In this document: piece by piece, positions 1 to 12,536 of the stretch
How positions within the stretch are numbered: the first letter of the stretch is position 1
How the letters are laid out: each line of letters starts with the position of its first letter
NCBI GenBank assembly: GCA_963851215.1
Contig: CAWKOG010000017.1
Coordinates: forward strand, 434,001 to 498,000
DNA length: 64,000 nt
Reading direction: 5' to 3'
Origin: DATKFM01 sp963851215
GTDB lineage: Bacteria; Pseudomonadota; Alphaproteobacteria; Dongiales; Dongiaceae
Translations under genes and position numbers: made by a program
Notes under the pieces: model-generated
Database searches by the model: none
Told to the model about the DNA's origin: nothing
The model's input: only the letters and a program-made list of their open reading frames with translations

Positions 1-1795
<1,795 letters not shown>

Positions 1796-1903
1796 GTTGG
1801 GATCACCTTTCGATGCCGGCGCCGGCAAGCCCGGGCCCAGGCACGTGGTCTCCGGGCTTAAGCAGAGCCCATGGCACGATAATAGATAATGCGGCGATGC
1901 GCA

Positions 1904-3258
1904 TTAAGCAACTGTAAACCTTGACGGCGCCAAGGACTGAGGCGGAACGAATTCAATCGATACAGATACTTGTGGGTCACTGGCCCGATAATCAAGGTGC
2001 GGTACCGCCAGGAGTTCCCGCCGCGACCTCCCGGCGCCGGCCCAGATCGCCGGCAGGACCGGCCGTGCAGCCGCCGGGATAGGCCGCATCGCGGAGCTCC
2101 GGGCGGGCCTTCAGGACGGCTGCGGTTGCCGTCAGCGACCAAGGGCGCCCGTCTGCAGATGACCGATCCCGCCCCGGCGGCGCGCCAAAGTGACGGCAAA
2201 GCGCCCATCCCAGACCTGGCGGGTGCCGGCGGCGAGGGCGATGGCGGAACCGGCGGCCGCCAGCTCGCGGCAGATCATCAAGCGTCTGCTTTTGCCGCGG
2301 ATCTGGCATCCGGCCAGGGTCGCTCCGGAAGTCAGATGGCCTGCCGGCGATCTGGTCATAGAGCCGGTTCAGGCGCTCGGAGCGTGGCGTATAGCCACCG
2401 CCGCCGATGGCCAACAGGCAGCGGGCCAGTACGCGCCGGCCGACCTCCGCAGGCGCGCCGGCGAGGGCGGAGGGGTCAAGCCAGAGATAGCCGGCAGGAT
2501 CGATCTCGACCCCCGCCGCCAGGATGCCGGCCACGGCCTCGTCCATCGAGGCCCGCGCAAGGTCCCCAGGGCTGCGGCGGTTTCCGCCAGAAATGCGCCG
2601 CTTACGCCCGCTTCGGCCAGCGAAGGCAGAAGCCGCCGGAGCCGGATGCGGGTATGGGCCGTGTTCTCATTGGTCGGGTCGTCGATCCAGTCCTGGCCGC
2701 CGGCCCGCAGCGTCGCTGCGAGCCGATCGCGGGGGACCGGCAGCAGCGGCCGCAGCAGGCGCACGCCGTCCCGCTCAGTCACCGGCGCCATGCCGGCGAG
2801 ACCATCCGGCCCGCTGCGCCGGCCCAGGCGCAGCAGGAATGTCTCCGCCTGGTCATCGCGCTGATGAGCCAGCGCCAGATGCAAGAATGCCGAGATCGTG
2901 GCAGCTGGCCGCTGAGCAGCCGGTAGCGCGCCTCCCGGGCCGCCGCCTGCAGACCACTTCCGGGCGGTGGCTGGCCGCGGCGGTTCCAGGTCAGAATGGC
3001 ATGGCCGATCTTGTGCGCCCGCAGCCAGCGCCCGACGGTCCGCGCCTCCGCGGCGGAGTCCGGCCGCAGGCCGTGATCGACGGTCAGTGCGGTGATTCGG
3101 CCGCGGCGGCGCCGCGCCCAGCGCTGCAGCAGCAGCGCAAGACACAGGCTGTCGCGGCCGCCCGAGACGGCCACGGCGATATGCGGCCGCGCTTCGAAGG
3201 GGCCGAGGCGGTCCATCAGCGCGGCGAATTCGTCGTCGGTCAGCGGCGTATCCGGCAA
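1904..3258 (-). CDS. tilS: tRNA(Ile)-lysidine synthase TilS, interrupted by several frameshifts
   Basis: Attaches lysine to C34 of the CAU-anticodon tRNA-Ile, using ATP, so that AUA is read as Ile. The N-terminal PP-loop motif SGGRDS is clear about 30 residues in, followed by HGLRPDSAAEA. The HQRDDQAETFLLRL motif and the C-terminal LLAVPHLDY region appear only after changes of frame. I see shifts near 2905, 2555, 2360, 2150 and 2090. Total length (about 450 codons) matches the family, so nothing large is missing. The start is inferred as TTG with AGGA upstream. TilS is essential where tRNA-Ile2 needs it, so sequence error is likelier than a pseudogene. Confidence 0.85.
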
Positions 3259-3368
3259 TGAGGGAAATCCTGAAAATGACCATGGCGCCGACGATCCGCC
3301 GGCGCCGTTCAGGGTGGGGCTTGCAGCGGCGCCGCGCAAGGGATGCGCGGCCGCGAGCACGTGCCAGC

Positions 3369-4357
3369 CTATTTGCAGCCGTTGCGCTGCTGCTCCTTGA
3401 CCACCCGGTCCTTCAGGGTGTCGGAGGCCTGAGGGATAGCGCTTGCTCACTTCAGTAAAGGCGGTGCAGGCATCCTGGACTTGATCCATCGCCGCCAGCG
3501 CCATGCCCAGCTTCATCATGTTGTCGGGTGCCTTGCCGCTTTGCGGATAGTTCTTCACGCCCTGGGCGAAGGTGATGGCGGCATTCTTGTAGTCGCCGCG
3601 CACATAGTAGGTCTCGCCGAGCCAGTAGTTGGCATTGCCGGTCAGCTGGTGGTCGGGATTCTCGCCGATGAAGGTGCGCAACGCCTTCTCGGCATCGTCG
3701 TAGCGGTTCTCGCGCAGCAGACCGAAGGCGTACTGATACTGCTCGTCGGCCGTGGCACCCGGCAGCTCTGCTGGCGCGACCGCCGCCACTTGACCCGAAT
3801 GTGCCCTGGGCATTGGTGGCGTCCATGGCCTGCTGGCGGCGGCGGCCGAATTCTGCTGCCTGGCAACCTGCGCGTCGTATTCCGTCTGGGTCAGCGTTCC
3901 CAAGACCTTCGGACCGCTGCCGGGGGTTGATGCGGCGACGCCATCGCTGCCCGTGGCGGGCGCGGTCCCTGCCACGGCCGGCGCGGCGGGAGGCTCTGCT
4001 GTTGCCGGAGCCGGCGGCGGAATAGTCCGGGCTCGCGCTCGTACCATCGCGCCGGCGACCGGTGCCAGCGCCGTCGCCTTGGCCGCCGCCCTCGAGCTGG
4101 GTCAGGCGGAAATCGAAATCCGACGCCATGCGGTCCAGCTTGTCGGTCAGCTGGCGCACTTGATAGGACAGCTGCTCCACCTGGCCGGTCAGGGCGCTGA
4201 TCTGCGACTCCAGTTCCTGGATGCGCAACTCCTGCTGCGCTGCGACAGTGCCGGTCGCGCTCTGCGCCACGGCCGCGCCCGGCAGCAACAATGCCGCCAA
4301 CAGGACGAAAGCGGTTACCGGATGGAGATATGCCCGGCGGTTTCGCGGGTTCATCAT
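3369..4357 (-). CDS. cpoB: Tol-Pal system protein CpoB (YbgF), two frameshifts
   Basis: Periplasmic TPR protein that coordinates Tol-Pal with peptidoglycan synthesis at the division site. The N-terminus has a signal peptide ending near GAAVAQ, then a coiled coil with heptads (QELRIQELESQISAL). A Pro/Ala-rich linker follows, then TPR repeats (YQYAFGLLRENRYDDAEKAL, NYWLGETYYVRGDYKNAAI). The frame changes near 4055 in the linker and near 3435, where one extra C in a CCC run hides the natural end, which reads EQQRNGCK then stop. ATG at 4357 is followed at once by a second ATG. It sits between pal and tilS, its standard place. Confidence 0.9.
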
Positions 4358-4576
4358 GGTTTGCGGCCCAGTTGTTTATCCTAAAGAAACCGGCTCAGGC
4401 CCCCAAAGTTTCGCCGACAAGCCGTTCCTATGATGGAACCATTGCCGGAACTTGGCGGCGAAATTGTGGCATGGAGCGGACGGGATCGGGGCCTATCGGC
4501 AGATATGGGGCCCGGCCCCAATTGCACCCCGGTGCTAGCCCAAAAAAGCTGACTAGCGCCAGCCCGAAAATCCGAC

Positions 4577-4608
4577 GGGCGCCGGTCCCTTTTTGGGAAC
4601 CGGCGCCC
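4577..4608 (-). terminator. Intrinsic terminator downstream of pal
   Basis: A 13-bp GC-rich arm (GGGCGCCGGTCCC) pairs with its near-perfect complement around a five-base loop, just past the pal stop. It separates pal from cpoB, which suggests cpoB has its own promoter in the 4358-4570 gap or depends on readthrough. No long T-tract follows on either strand, so it may act as an mRNA 3' stabiliser. Confidence 0.6.
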
Positions 4609-4641
4609 GCCAGTCTTAACTCAGTCGGAGACGATCCGGCC

Positions 4642-5115
4642 TTACTGCAGGACCGTCACGCCGCGGCGATTCTGCGCCCAGGCCGACTCGTTGCTGTCGG
4701 CGATCTCCGGCCGCTCCTTGCCATAGCTGATGGTCTGGATGCGGTTCGGATCGACGCCCTGCGCCACGAGATAGTTGCGCACCGCGTTGGCGCGGCGTTC
4801 GCCGAGCGCCAGGTTGTATTCGCGGGTGCCGCGCTCGTCGCAGTGACCTTCGACGGTGATGGCGTAGTTGCCATACTGGCCGAGCCACGCGGCCTGACGG
4901 TTCAAGGTATCCTGTGCATCGGCACGGATCTCATAGCTGTCGTAATCGAAGAAGACACGATCGCCGACGTTAACCTGAAAATCCTCGACCGAGCCGGCAG
5001 CCGCAGTCGTGCCGCTGCCCGAGCTGCTGGAATCGCTGGTCGACGGCTCCTTGTCCGAAGCGCAACCCGAGAGCAACAGGGCCGCCGCGATAAAACTCAC
5101 AATCTTTAACTTCAT
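4642..5115 (-). CDS. pal: Peptidoglycan-associated lipoprotein Pal
   Basis: Outer-membrane lipoprotein that binds peptidoglycan and is repositioned by TolB during constriction. It is intact at 157 residues. The signal peptide ends in the lipobox LLSGC, a Ser/Gly/Thr-rich linker follows, and the OmpA-like domain carries GHCDERGTREYNLALGERRA and NRRGV, the peptidoglycan-binding signature. It lies between tolB and cpoB. Confidence 0.97.
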   Translation of the reverse strand: MKLKIVSFIAAALLLSGCASDKEPSTSDSSSSGSGTTAAAGSVEDFQVNVGDRVFFDYDSYEIRADAQDTLNRQAAWLGQYGNYAITVEGHCDERGTREYNLALGERRANAVRNYLVAQGVDPNRIQTISYGKERPEIADSNESAWAQNRRGVTVLQ

Positions 5116-5258
5116 TTGCCTACCTCTTACCCCTTTGTGGAGGAACCTCTAGCCCGCAGACCGGGCTTGATTAAAGAACAGAAAAACGCTGGCGCTGCGC
5201 GTACCCGCCGCCACGCTCCCCTTGGCCTGTTCGCCCGTGCAACATAGTACCGCTTTCT

Positions 5259-6581
5259 CTAGGGAATCAAGGGCGACCAGGCTGGATCGGAGCCGTCCTG
5301 AGGCGTCTCAACGACGCGCTCATTACGTCCCGTCAGGTCGATGGTGTAGAGGCGGGTTGCAGCGCCGCCGCCATCCTGACGGAAGAAGGAAATCACCCGG
5401 CCATTCGGCGACCAGGTCGGGCCTTCGACCAGGTAGCCATTGGTGAGCATGCGCTCGCCGCTGCCGTCCGGCCGCATCACGCCGATGTAGAACGTGCCGC
5501 CGACCATGCGGGTGAAAGCGACGAGATCGCCGCGCGGCGACCAGACCGGCGTGCCGTAGCGGCCGTCGCCGAAGCTGATGCGCGTCACGCCGCCGCCATC
5601 GGCGCCCATGACATAGAGCTGCTGCGAGCCGCCGCGGTCGGAGTTGAAGACGATGCGCGTGGCATCGGGCGAGAAGCTGGGCGAAGTGTCGATGCCCGGG
5701 CTGTTGGTCAGGCGCGAGGTGCGGCGGGTGCTGAGATCCATGGTGTAGATCTCGGTGTTGCCGCTGGCGGCCAGACTCATGACCACGCGCCGGCCGTCGG
5801 GCGAGAAGCGCGGCGCGAAGGTCATGCCCGGGAAATCGCCGAGCACTTCCTGCTGGCCGGTCTCCAGGTTCAGCAGATGCACCCGCGGCCGGTTGTTGAC
5901 GAAGGAGAGATAGGTGATCTCCTGGGTCGAGGGCGAGAAGCGCGGCGTCAGTACCAGGTTCTTGCCGTTGGTCAGGAACTTATGGCCGAAACCGTCCTGG
6001 TCCATGATCGCCAGCCGCTTGACGCGGGCGGTCGCCGGGCCGGTCTCCGATACATAGACGATGCGGGAGTCGAAATAGCCGTCTTCGCCGGTGATGCGGG
6101 TGTAGATCGCATCGGCAACGCGATGGGCGATGCGGCGCCAGTTGCTGGCCGGCGCCGTGAGCGCGAGGCCGGCCATCTGCTGCTCCGCCAGCACGTCCCA
6201 CAGGCGGAATTCAACCCGCAGACGCCCGTCGGCCTGCTGCGAGACGGCGCCCTGAAACCAATGCCTCTGCGTTGATCAGCCGCCAATCGCCGAATCGCGG
6301 CACGCCCTGCAGATCGCCGGCGTTCTGGATGAAGGCGGAGCGGTCGATCGGCCGGAACAGGCCTGACCGTTCGAGATCCGCGGCAATGACGGCGGAGATC
6401 TGCGCGCCGAGATCGCCCGCTTGTGCCGAGCCGCCGGCAAAATCGGTGACGGCGATCGGCAACGGATTTGCCGGCGGATTTGAAATATCGATCTCGACGA
6501 CAGCCTGCGCCTGAGATGCCAGTAGCATCAATGGCGTCAGTAACAAGACACAAGCTTTGCGAATGAGGCTGGTATTTTCAT
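5259..6581 (-). CDS. tolB: Tol-Pal system beta-propeller protein TolB, two frameshifts
   Basis: Periplasmic partner of Pal and TolA. The N-terminal domain (VVEIDISNPPANPLPIAVTD) follows a signal peptide, and the C-terminal six-bladed propeller shows repeated PRFSPDGRRV, PSFSPDATRIVF and PTWSPNGRVISF blades. One shift lies near 6573, just after the best start: ATG preceded by GAGGAG at 9 nt; one missing base in the AAAAT stretch would restore MKI-TSLIRKA. A second lies near 6250, where an extra G turns GGC GCC GTC into GGG CGC CGT. Corrected length fits the family. It is the first gene after tolA. Confidence 0.92.
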
Positions 6582-6695
6582 TGTGCTGTGTCTCCTCATC
6601 ATCATCTTCTTTGAAACCTTCAAATACTGTCGGGCCCGTCCCCGAGAACACATCAAATCCATCAGTCCAATGCGACAGGCCTTTTACTCGTTCCC

Positions 6696-7664
6696 TCAAT
6701 TGAAGTCCGTGGGCCGGAATGTGGCCTTGATAAGGCTCCAGACCGCATAGTCGCGCTGCAGGTTGATCGGGAAGACGGCGCCGTTCACGCCGCATTTCTG
6801 CACCGCGCGGCGGGTGCTTTCGGCGAACGACTTGTAGAGGGGGTCGCCCATGCGGTCGCGGTCGGCGCGGGCGATCTCCACATCACGCAGAGTCGCGTCC
6901 TGGTTGAGTTCGATCTCCAGCGTGACCGCAAATTCCTCCGAACCCGCGCCGCCGCCGGGCCAGGCCCAGCAATTACGGATATAGTTGCGCAGCGCATCCT
7001 CTTCGCCGGCCGGCAAGCGCTGGGGAATGCCCTCGGTCTGCGGCACCTCGGCGGGCTCTTCCTCTGGCGTCGGCGGCACCGCAGCGGTCTGTTCTTTGGC
7101 AAGTTTGTCCACCAGGGAGTCGAGAAATTGCTCGTCGTTGACCGGCTTATCCTTGTCCTTCTTGTCCACTTTCTTCTTCTTTGGCGGGTCCGGCTTCTGC
7201 GGCGGCAACGGCACGTCCTGCACTTCCGCGACCTGTTCTGTAGGTACGGGAACCGGAACAGGTTCCGGCGGCGGCGGCTCCGGCGGCGGTTCGGCGATCA
7301 CGGGGTCCGGCGTATCTTGCTCCTGCGGATTGGTAGTTTCCTGTATTTCGGGATTCGGCGCCTCCACGGGCGGCGTTTGATTCTCCGTCTCCACGGGCGC
7401 CGCCATCGGTTCCGGAGCGACTTCCGGTTCGGGTAGCGTCGGTGCAGGGGGCGCTGGCGGAATCACTGGCGGCGCCTCCTTCACCTCTTCCTTCGGCTTC
7501 TCCTGCGCCACCTTCGGCGCCGTCAATTGATCCGATGTGACGACCGTGATCGGCGTCGCCGTCATGCGCATGACCTCTGGCTCCCAGAAGAAGGGGAGCC
7601 CGAACAGCACCAACAGCAGCACGACAATGTGCAGAGTGCCGGAAAGGAGTACGCCTTCACGCAT
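6696..7664 (-). CDS. tolA: Tol-Pal energy-transducing protein TolA
   Basis: Inner-membrane protein that carries force from TolQR to TolB-Pal across the periplasm. It is intact at 322 residues. One N-terminal membrane helix (about residues 8-26) is followed by a long Pro/Glu-rich linker in place of the Ala/Lys helix of enterobacteria, then a basic KKKKVDKKDKDK patch and a C-terminal TonB/TolA-like domain with a Cys pair (NCWAWP, VQKCGVNG). It starts 15 nt after the tolR stop, so the two are probably co-transcribed. Confidence 0.92.
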   Translation of the reverse strand: MREGVLLSGTLHIVVLLLVLFGLPFFWEPEVMRMTATPITVVTSDQLTAPKVAQEKPKEEVKEAPPVIPPAPPAPTLPEPEVAPEPMAAPVETENQTPPVEAPNPEIQETTNPQEQDTPDPVIAEPPPEPPPPEPVPVPVPTEQVAEVQDVPLPPQKPDPPKKKKVDKKDKDKPVNDEQFLDSLVDKLAKEQTAAVPPTPEEEPAEVPQTEGIPQRLPAGEEDALRNYIRNCWAWPGGGAGSEEFAVTLEIELNQDATLRDVEIARADRDRMGDPLYKSFAESTRRAVQKCGVNGAVFPINLQRDYAVWSLIKATFRPTDFN

Positions 7665-7679
7665 GTCGGTCGACGCGCC

Positions 7680-8155
7680 TCAGTTACCTTGGGTCTCGCC
7701 GGCCGGCGCCGGCGGCTTGTCGGCCGCCTCCGTCACCAGCGACAGCTTGGTGAAGCCGGACCCGGTGAGCAGGCCCATCACCTCGATCATGCGGCCGTAA
7801 TTGATCGACTGGTCTCCGCGCACATAGATGGTGGTGTCCGGCTTGTTCTCGGTGATCGCCAGCAGGCGCGGCGCCAGGGTTTCCAGCGTCACCGCCGTTT
7901 CCTGGATGAAGATGGCGCCGGTCTTGTCGACGGAGATCACCAGCGGCTCTTCCGGCTGGTTCAGCGGCGGCGCCTCGCTTTTCGGCAGCGTGAGCTCGAC
8001 GCCGGAATTCAGCAGCGGCGCGGTGACCATGAACACGATCAACAGCACCAGCATGACGTCGACCAGCGGCGTCACGTTGATCTCGGACATCCGGCCTTGG
8101 CGGCTGCGGCGGCTGTAGCGGTGCGTGACACCGCCGGCATTGAGACGGACGGCCA

Positions 8156-8156
<1 letters not shown>
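7680..8156 (-). CDS. tolR: Tol-Pal proton-channel subunit TolR
   Basis: ExbD/TolR family protein that forms the proton channel with TolQ. It is intact at 158 residues. A short basic N-terminus precedes MSEINVTPLVDVMLVLLIVF, the membrane helix carrying the conserved channel aspartate (PLVDV). The periplasmic domain ends in MGLLTGSGFTKLSLVTE, typical of the family. Its ATG overlaps the end of tolQ by one base, so translation is likely coupled. Confidence 0.97.
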
Positions 8157-8965
<809 letters not shown>

Positions 8966-8984
8966 TATCGGATCGATGCCCCCG

Positions 8985-9411
8985 TTACGAAGAATGGGAA
9001 TGGGAAAAATTCTGCAGTGCTTCGTGGATCCGCTCCGGCAAACGCGCCGGGCGGCCGGCCTGGTTCAGGCAGGCGAGCTTGACCTTGAGCCGCGCCAGAT
9101 CCTCGCCGCCGCGCTTGACCGTCTGCAGCGCCTCGAGCGACGCGCCGCCGACATTGGTGATTTGCGTTTCCACCTGCAGCAGATCGTCGAGCCGCGCCGG
9201 CTTCAGATAATCGACCTCGCAACGACGCACGAAGAAGCTGAGCCCGGTGTCCCGCAGCATGCCAGCATGATCGGCCCCGGCCTCGCGCATGAACTCCGTG
9301 CGCGCCCGCTCGGCGAAGCGCAGATAGTTGGCGTAATAGACGACGCCGCCGGCATCGGTGTCTTCGTAGTAGACGCGGATCGGATGATGGTGCGTGGACC
9401 GCCTTATGCAT
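8985..9411 (-). CDS. ybgC: Acyl-CoA thioesterase YbgC, frameshift near its start
   Basis: Hot-dog thioesterase that hydrolyses acyl-CoA or acyl-ACP and is habitually linked to tol-pal. The catalytic motif YYEDTDAGGVVYYANYLRF is present, with the fold continuing through FFVRRCEVDYLKPARLDD. No in-frame ATG precedes the motif. ATG at 9411, overlapping the ruvB stop by 8 nt, reads in once one extra C near 9395 is removed (GTCCACG to GTCACG), giving MHKAV then THHHPIRVYYED. About 142 residues, the normal size. Confidence 0.88.
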
Positions 9412-10459
9412 CGGCCGCGCCCTCTGCTTCATCGCCCAGCAGCTCAAGCTGCTCGGCCGCGCGCTTGCTGATGGCGAGGCCGAGATAGCGGAAGCCGTTG
9501 GCCGTCAACAGCCTGCCGCGCGGCGAGCGCTGCAGCAGGCCCTGCTGGATCAGATAGGGTTCGATGACTTCCTCGATGGCGTCGCGCTGTTCCGACAGCG
9601 CCGCGGCGAGAGTCTCCACGCCGACGGGACCGCCCTCGTAATTCTCGGCGATGCAGCGGAGGAAGCGCCGGTCCATGGCGTCGAGCCCCTGGGCATCCAC
9701 CTCCAGCCGGTTCAGCGCGGCATCGGCTGCGGTGGCGTCCACTTTCTTCGTGCCGGCGACCGACGCGAAATCCCGCACCCGCCGCAGCAGGCGCCCGGCA
9801 ACTCGGGGCGTGCCGCGGGAACGCCGGGCGATTTCCTGGGCGCCGCTGGAGGTGATGTCGAGGCCGAGCACCTTGGCGCCGCGCAGCACTACGCGCTCCA
9901 ATTCCTCCGCCGTGTAGAACTGCAGCCGCAGCGGAATGCCGAAGCGCTCCCGCAACGGCGTGGTGATCAGTCCCGAGCGCGTGGTCGCGCCGATCAGCGT
10001 GAAGCGCGGCAGGTCGATGCGCACCGAGCGCGCCGCCGGCCCTTCGCCGATGATGAGGTCGAGCTGGAAATCCTCCATCGCGGGATAGAGTATTTCCTCC
10101 ACGGCGGGATTGAGGCGGTGGATCTCGTCGATGAACAGCACGTCCCGCGTTTCCAGATTGGTCAGCAGCGCCGCCAGGTCGCCGGCGCGGGCGATGACGG
10201 GACCGGACGTCATGCGGAAGCCGACGCCGAGCTCGCGGGCGATGATCTGCGCCATCGTGGTCTTGCCCAGGCCCGGCGGCCCGTGCAGCAGCACGTGATC
10301 CAGCGCATCGCGACGCGCCCGCGCCGCCTCGATGAAGACACTGAGATTTTCCCGCACCGCCTGTTGGCCGACGAAATCCGTCAGGCGCTGCGGCCGGATC
10401 GAGGCTTCGGCCGCGTCTTCGCCGGCGGCGGCGGGGCTGACCATGCGGCGCTCGGTCAT
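9404..10459 (-). CDS. ruvB: Holliday junction branch migration ATPase RuvB
   Basis: AAA+ motor that drives branch migration with RuvA. It is intact at 351 residues: Walker A GPPGLGKTT, Walker B FIDEIHRLNP, sensor 1 GATTRSGLI, arginine finger in LRERFG, and a C-terminal winged helix (LIQQGLLQRSPRGR). Its start overlaps the end of ruvA by 4 nt and its stop overlaps ybgC, so it belongs to one ruvC-ruvA-ruvB-ybgC-tol transcription run. Confidence 0.98.
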   Translation of the reverse strand: MTERRMVSPAAAGEDAAEASIRPQRLTDFVGQQAVRENLSVFIEAARARRDALDHVLLHGPPGLGKTTMAQIIARELGVGFRMTSGPVIARAGDLAALLTNLETRDVLFIDEIHRLNPAVEEILYPAMEDFQLDLIIGEGPAARSVRIDLPRFTLIGATTRSGLITTPLRERFGIPLRLQFYTAEELERVVLRGAKVLGLDITSSGAQEIARRSRGTPRVAGRLLRRVRDFASVAGTKKVDATAADAALNRLEVDAQGLDAMDRRFLRCIAENYEGGPVGVETLAAALSEQRDAIEEVIEPYLIQQGLLQRSPRGRLLTANGFRYLGLAISKRAAEQLELLGDEAEGAADA

Positions 10460-11058
10460 GCGCTGAGCTCCTTCAGGCCGGCGCGGATCAGCGCTTCAAG
10501 CGGCGGCGTGCCGCCGAGCCGCCTTGCCGCCTGGGCCACCGCGCCGAACGCATCGGTGCGGCGATAGCCGAGATTGACCAGGGCCGACACCGCATCGGCC
10601 ATCGGTCCGATGGGTTCCGCCTCCGGCGCCAGCGCGGCCAGGCCGCCGAGCGCGATGCCGCCCGCCTTGTCTTTCAGTTCGGACAGGATGCGGCTCGCCA
10701 GCTTCGGGCCGACGCCGCTGGCGCGGGTCAGGCTGGCCTTGTCCTGGGCGGCGATCGCCTGGGCCAGTTCACCGGGGCTGTGCACGCCCAGGATCGCCAG
10801 CGCCAGCCTGGCGCCCACGCCCTGCACCGTGGTCAGCAGGCGGAACCAGTCCCGCTCCGCCTCGTCAGCGAAGCCGTAGAGATGAATATGGTCCTCGCGC
10901 ACATGGGTCTCGATCAGCAGGCTGGCGACGCTGCCGCGCGCCGGCAGGCGATGCAGCGTCTTGCCCGAGCAGAACACCAGATAGCCGACGCCATTGACGT
11001 CGATGATGGCGGAGTCGGTGCCCGCATTGTCGACCAGGCCGGTGAGCTTGGCGATCAT
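10456..11058 (-). CDS. ruvA: Holliday junction DNA helicase subunit RuvA
   Basis: Tetrameric junction-binding protein. It is intact at 200 residues: an N-terminal OB fold (MIAKLTGLVDNAGTDSAIID), paired helix-hairpin-helix motifs (LLTTVQGVGARLALAIL and ASGVGPKLASRILSELKDK), and a C-terminal UBA-like domain that touches RuvB. It overlaps ruvC and ruvB by 4 nt each. Confidence 0.98.
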   Translation of the reverse strand: MIAKLTGLVDNAGTDSAIIDVNGVGYLVFCSGKTLHRLPARGSVASLLIETHVREDHIHLYGFADEAERDWFRLLTTVQGVGARLALAILGVHSPGELAQAIAAQDKASLTRASGVGPKLASRILSELKDKAGGIALGGLAALAPEAEPIGPMADAVSALVNLGYRRTDAFGAVAQAARRLGGTPPLEALIRAGLKELSA

Positions 11059-11564
11059 CGCAGGCCTCCCGCCACCGCCGCGGCGATGCGGCGCGCGGTG
11101 CCCGCGTGATGGGCATGGCAGATCGCCACGGCCAGCGCGTCGGCCGAATCTTCGGAATCGAGGCGGCAGCCCGGCAGCAGGCGCCGCACCATCATCTGCA
11201 CTTGGTCCTTCGTGGCATGGCCAACGCCGACCACGGATTTCTTGATCAGGTTCGCCGGATATTCCGACACGGGCAAACTGGCCAGCGCCGGCACCAGCAC
11301 CACCACGCCGCGCGCCATGCCCAGCTTCAGGGTGGATGCGGCGTTCTGGCTGACGAAGGTCTCCTCCACCGCCGCCTCGGCCGGCCGGTGATCGGCGATC
11401 ACTTTGGCCAGGGCGTGGTGGAGATGCACCAGCCGCTCCGGCAGGCCCAGATCCGCCTTCGGATGGATGGCGCCATCGGCCACATAGCGCAGATGGCTGC
11501 CCTCGACATCGATGATGCCCCAGCCGGTATGGCGCAGTCCGGGATCGAGTCCGAGCAGCCGCAT
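11055..11564 (-). CDS. ruvC: Holliday junction resolvase RuvC
   Basis: RNase H-fold endonuclease that cuts Holliday junctions. It is intact at 169 residues. The acidic catalytic residues are visible in GLDPGLRHTGWG, AVEETFVSQNA and DSADALAVAICHAH. It starts 3 nt after the yebC stop, and its end overlaps ruvA, the standard yebC-ruvCAB order. Confidence 0.98.
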   Translation of the reverse strand: MRLLGLDPGLRHTGWGIIDVEGSHLRYVADGAIHPKADLGLPERLVHLHHALAKVIADHRPAEAAVEETFVSQNAASTLKLGMARGVVVLVPALASLPVSEYPANLIKKSVVGVGHATKDQVQMMVRRLLPGCRLDSEDSADALAVAICHAHHAGTARRIAAAVAGGLR

Positions 11565-11567
11565 GCT

Positions 11568-12317
11568 TCAGGCCGTCATCTTTGCCAGCACGTCGTCGGC
11601 CACTTCGAAATTGGCCACCACGTTCTGCACATCGTCGTTGTCTTCAAGGATGTCCAGCAGCTTCAGCAGCGATTCCGCGGCCGATCCGTCCACCGGCACC
11701 GTGCTCTGCGGCCGCCAGCCGACGCGCGCTTCCTGGGGTGCGCCGAACTTGGCCTCGAGCGCATCGCGCACGACGGCGAACTGATCGATGGCGCAGAGCA
11801 CCTCATGGGCGTCGGCGTCGCTGCTGACATCGTCGGCGCCGGCGTCCAGCGCCGCCTCGAACATGGCGTCGCCGCTGGCCGCCTTGGCGAGATAGCGGAT
11901 GATGCCCTTGCGGTCGAACATGAAGGAGACGCTGTTGGTTTCCCCCAGATTGCCGCCGAACTTGGTGAAGGCAACGCGGATCTCGCCGGCGGTGCGGTTG
12001 CGGTTGTCGGTCAGCGCCTCGACGATGATGGCGACGCCGCCGGGGCCATAGCCCTCATAGCGCACCTCGTCATAGTTGGCGCCGCTGTCGCCGCCGATGC
12101 CGCGCTTGATCGCCCGCTCCATGGTGTCGCGGGGCATGTTGGCCTGGCGCGCCGCAGAGATCGCCGCCCGCAGGCGGGGGTTCATGGCGGGATCGGGCAG
12201 GCCCGATTTCGCCGCCACCGTGAGCTCGCGGATCAGCTTGGTGAAGACCTTGCCGCGCTTGGCGTCCTGCGCGCCCTTGCGGACCATGATGTTCTTGAAT
12301 TGTGAATGTCCGGCCAT
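11568..12317 (-). CDS. yebC: YebC/PmpR-family protein
   Basis: Family members are described as transcriptional regulators and, more recently, as factors that help ribosomes through difficult sequences. MAGHSQFKNIMVRKGAQDAK is the canonical N-terminus, and this fixes the start at 12317 despite an open frame 24 codons further upstream. It is 249 residues and intact, with ANMPRDTMERAIKRG and GYGPGGVAIIVEALTDNRNR as expected. First gene of the ruvCAB-tol run. Confidence 0.95.
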   Translation of the reverse strand: MAGHSQFKNIMVRKGAQDAKRGKVFTKLIRELTVAAKSGLPDPAMNPRLRAAISAARQANMPRDTMERAIKRGIGGDSGANYDEVRYEGYGPGGVAIIVEALTDNRNRTAGEIRVAFTKFGGNLGETNSVSFMFDRKGIIRYLAKAASGDAMFEAALDAGADDVSSDADAHEVLCAIDQFAVVRDALEAKFGAPQEARVGWRPQSTVPVDGSAAESLLKLLDILEDNDDVQNVVANFEVADDVLAKMTA

Positions 12318-12536
12318 CGCGAATCGTTCTCTGTTCCCGCGGTTTTCAGGTTGATAAGTAGCGAGCCATAATTGTGAAGGCGCGGACAATCCAACGCCGT
12401 TAGCTAGGCTGTCAATATGGCAAGAATACGGCGATTCGGGGCCGTTTGGGACAAGTTGCGGTCATGCCCGCGGGCAAAAAAGAGCGGCCGCCGGTTGGCG
12501 CCGGCGGCCGCTCGAAGACTGGCAGTCAGTGGACGA
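12318..12536. other. Intergenic stretch between yebC and the RTX gene
   Basis: It holds the upstream region of yebC and the terminator of the RTX gene. Apart from that hairpin I see no gene or RNA. Confidence 0.6.
12474..12513 (-). terminator. Intrinsic terminator of the RTX gene
   Basis: A perfect 13-bp palindrome (GAGCGGCCGCCGG, six-base loop, complement) followed on the minus strand by TTTTTT, 24 nt beyond the RTX stop. This is a textbook rho-independent terminator. Confidence 0.9.
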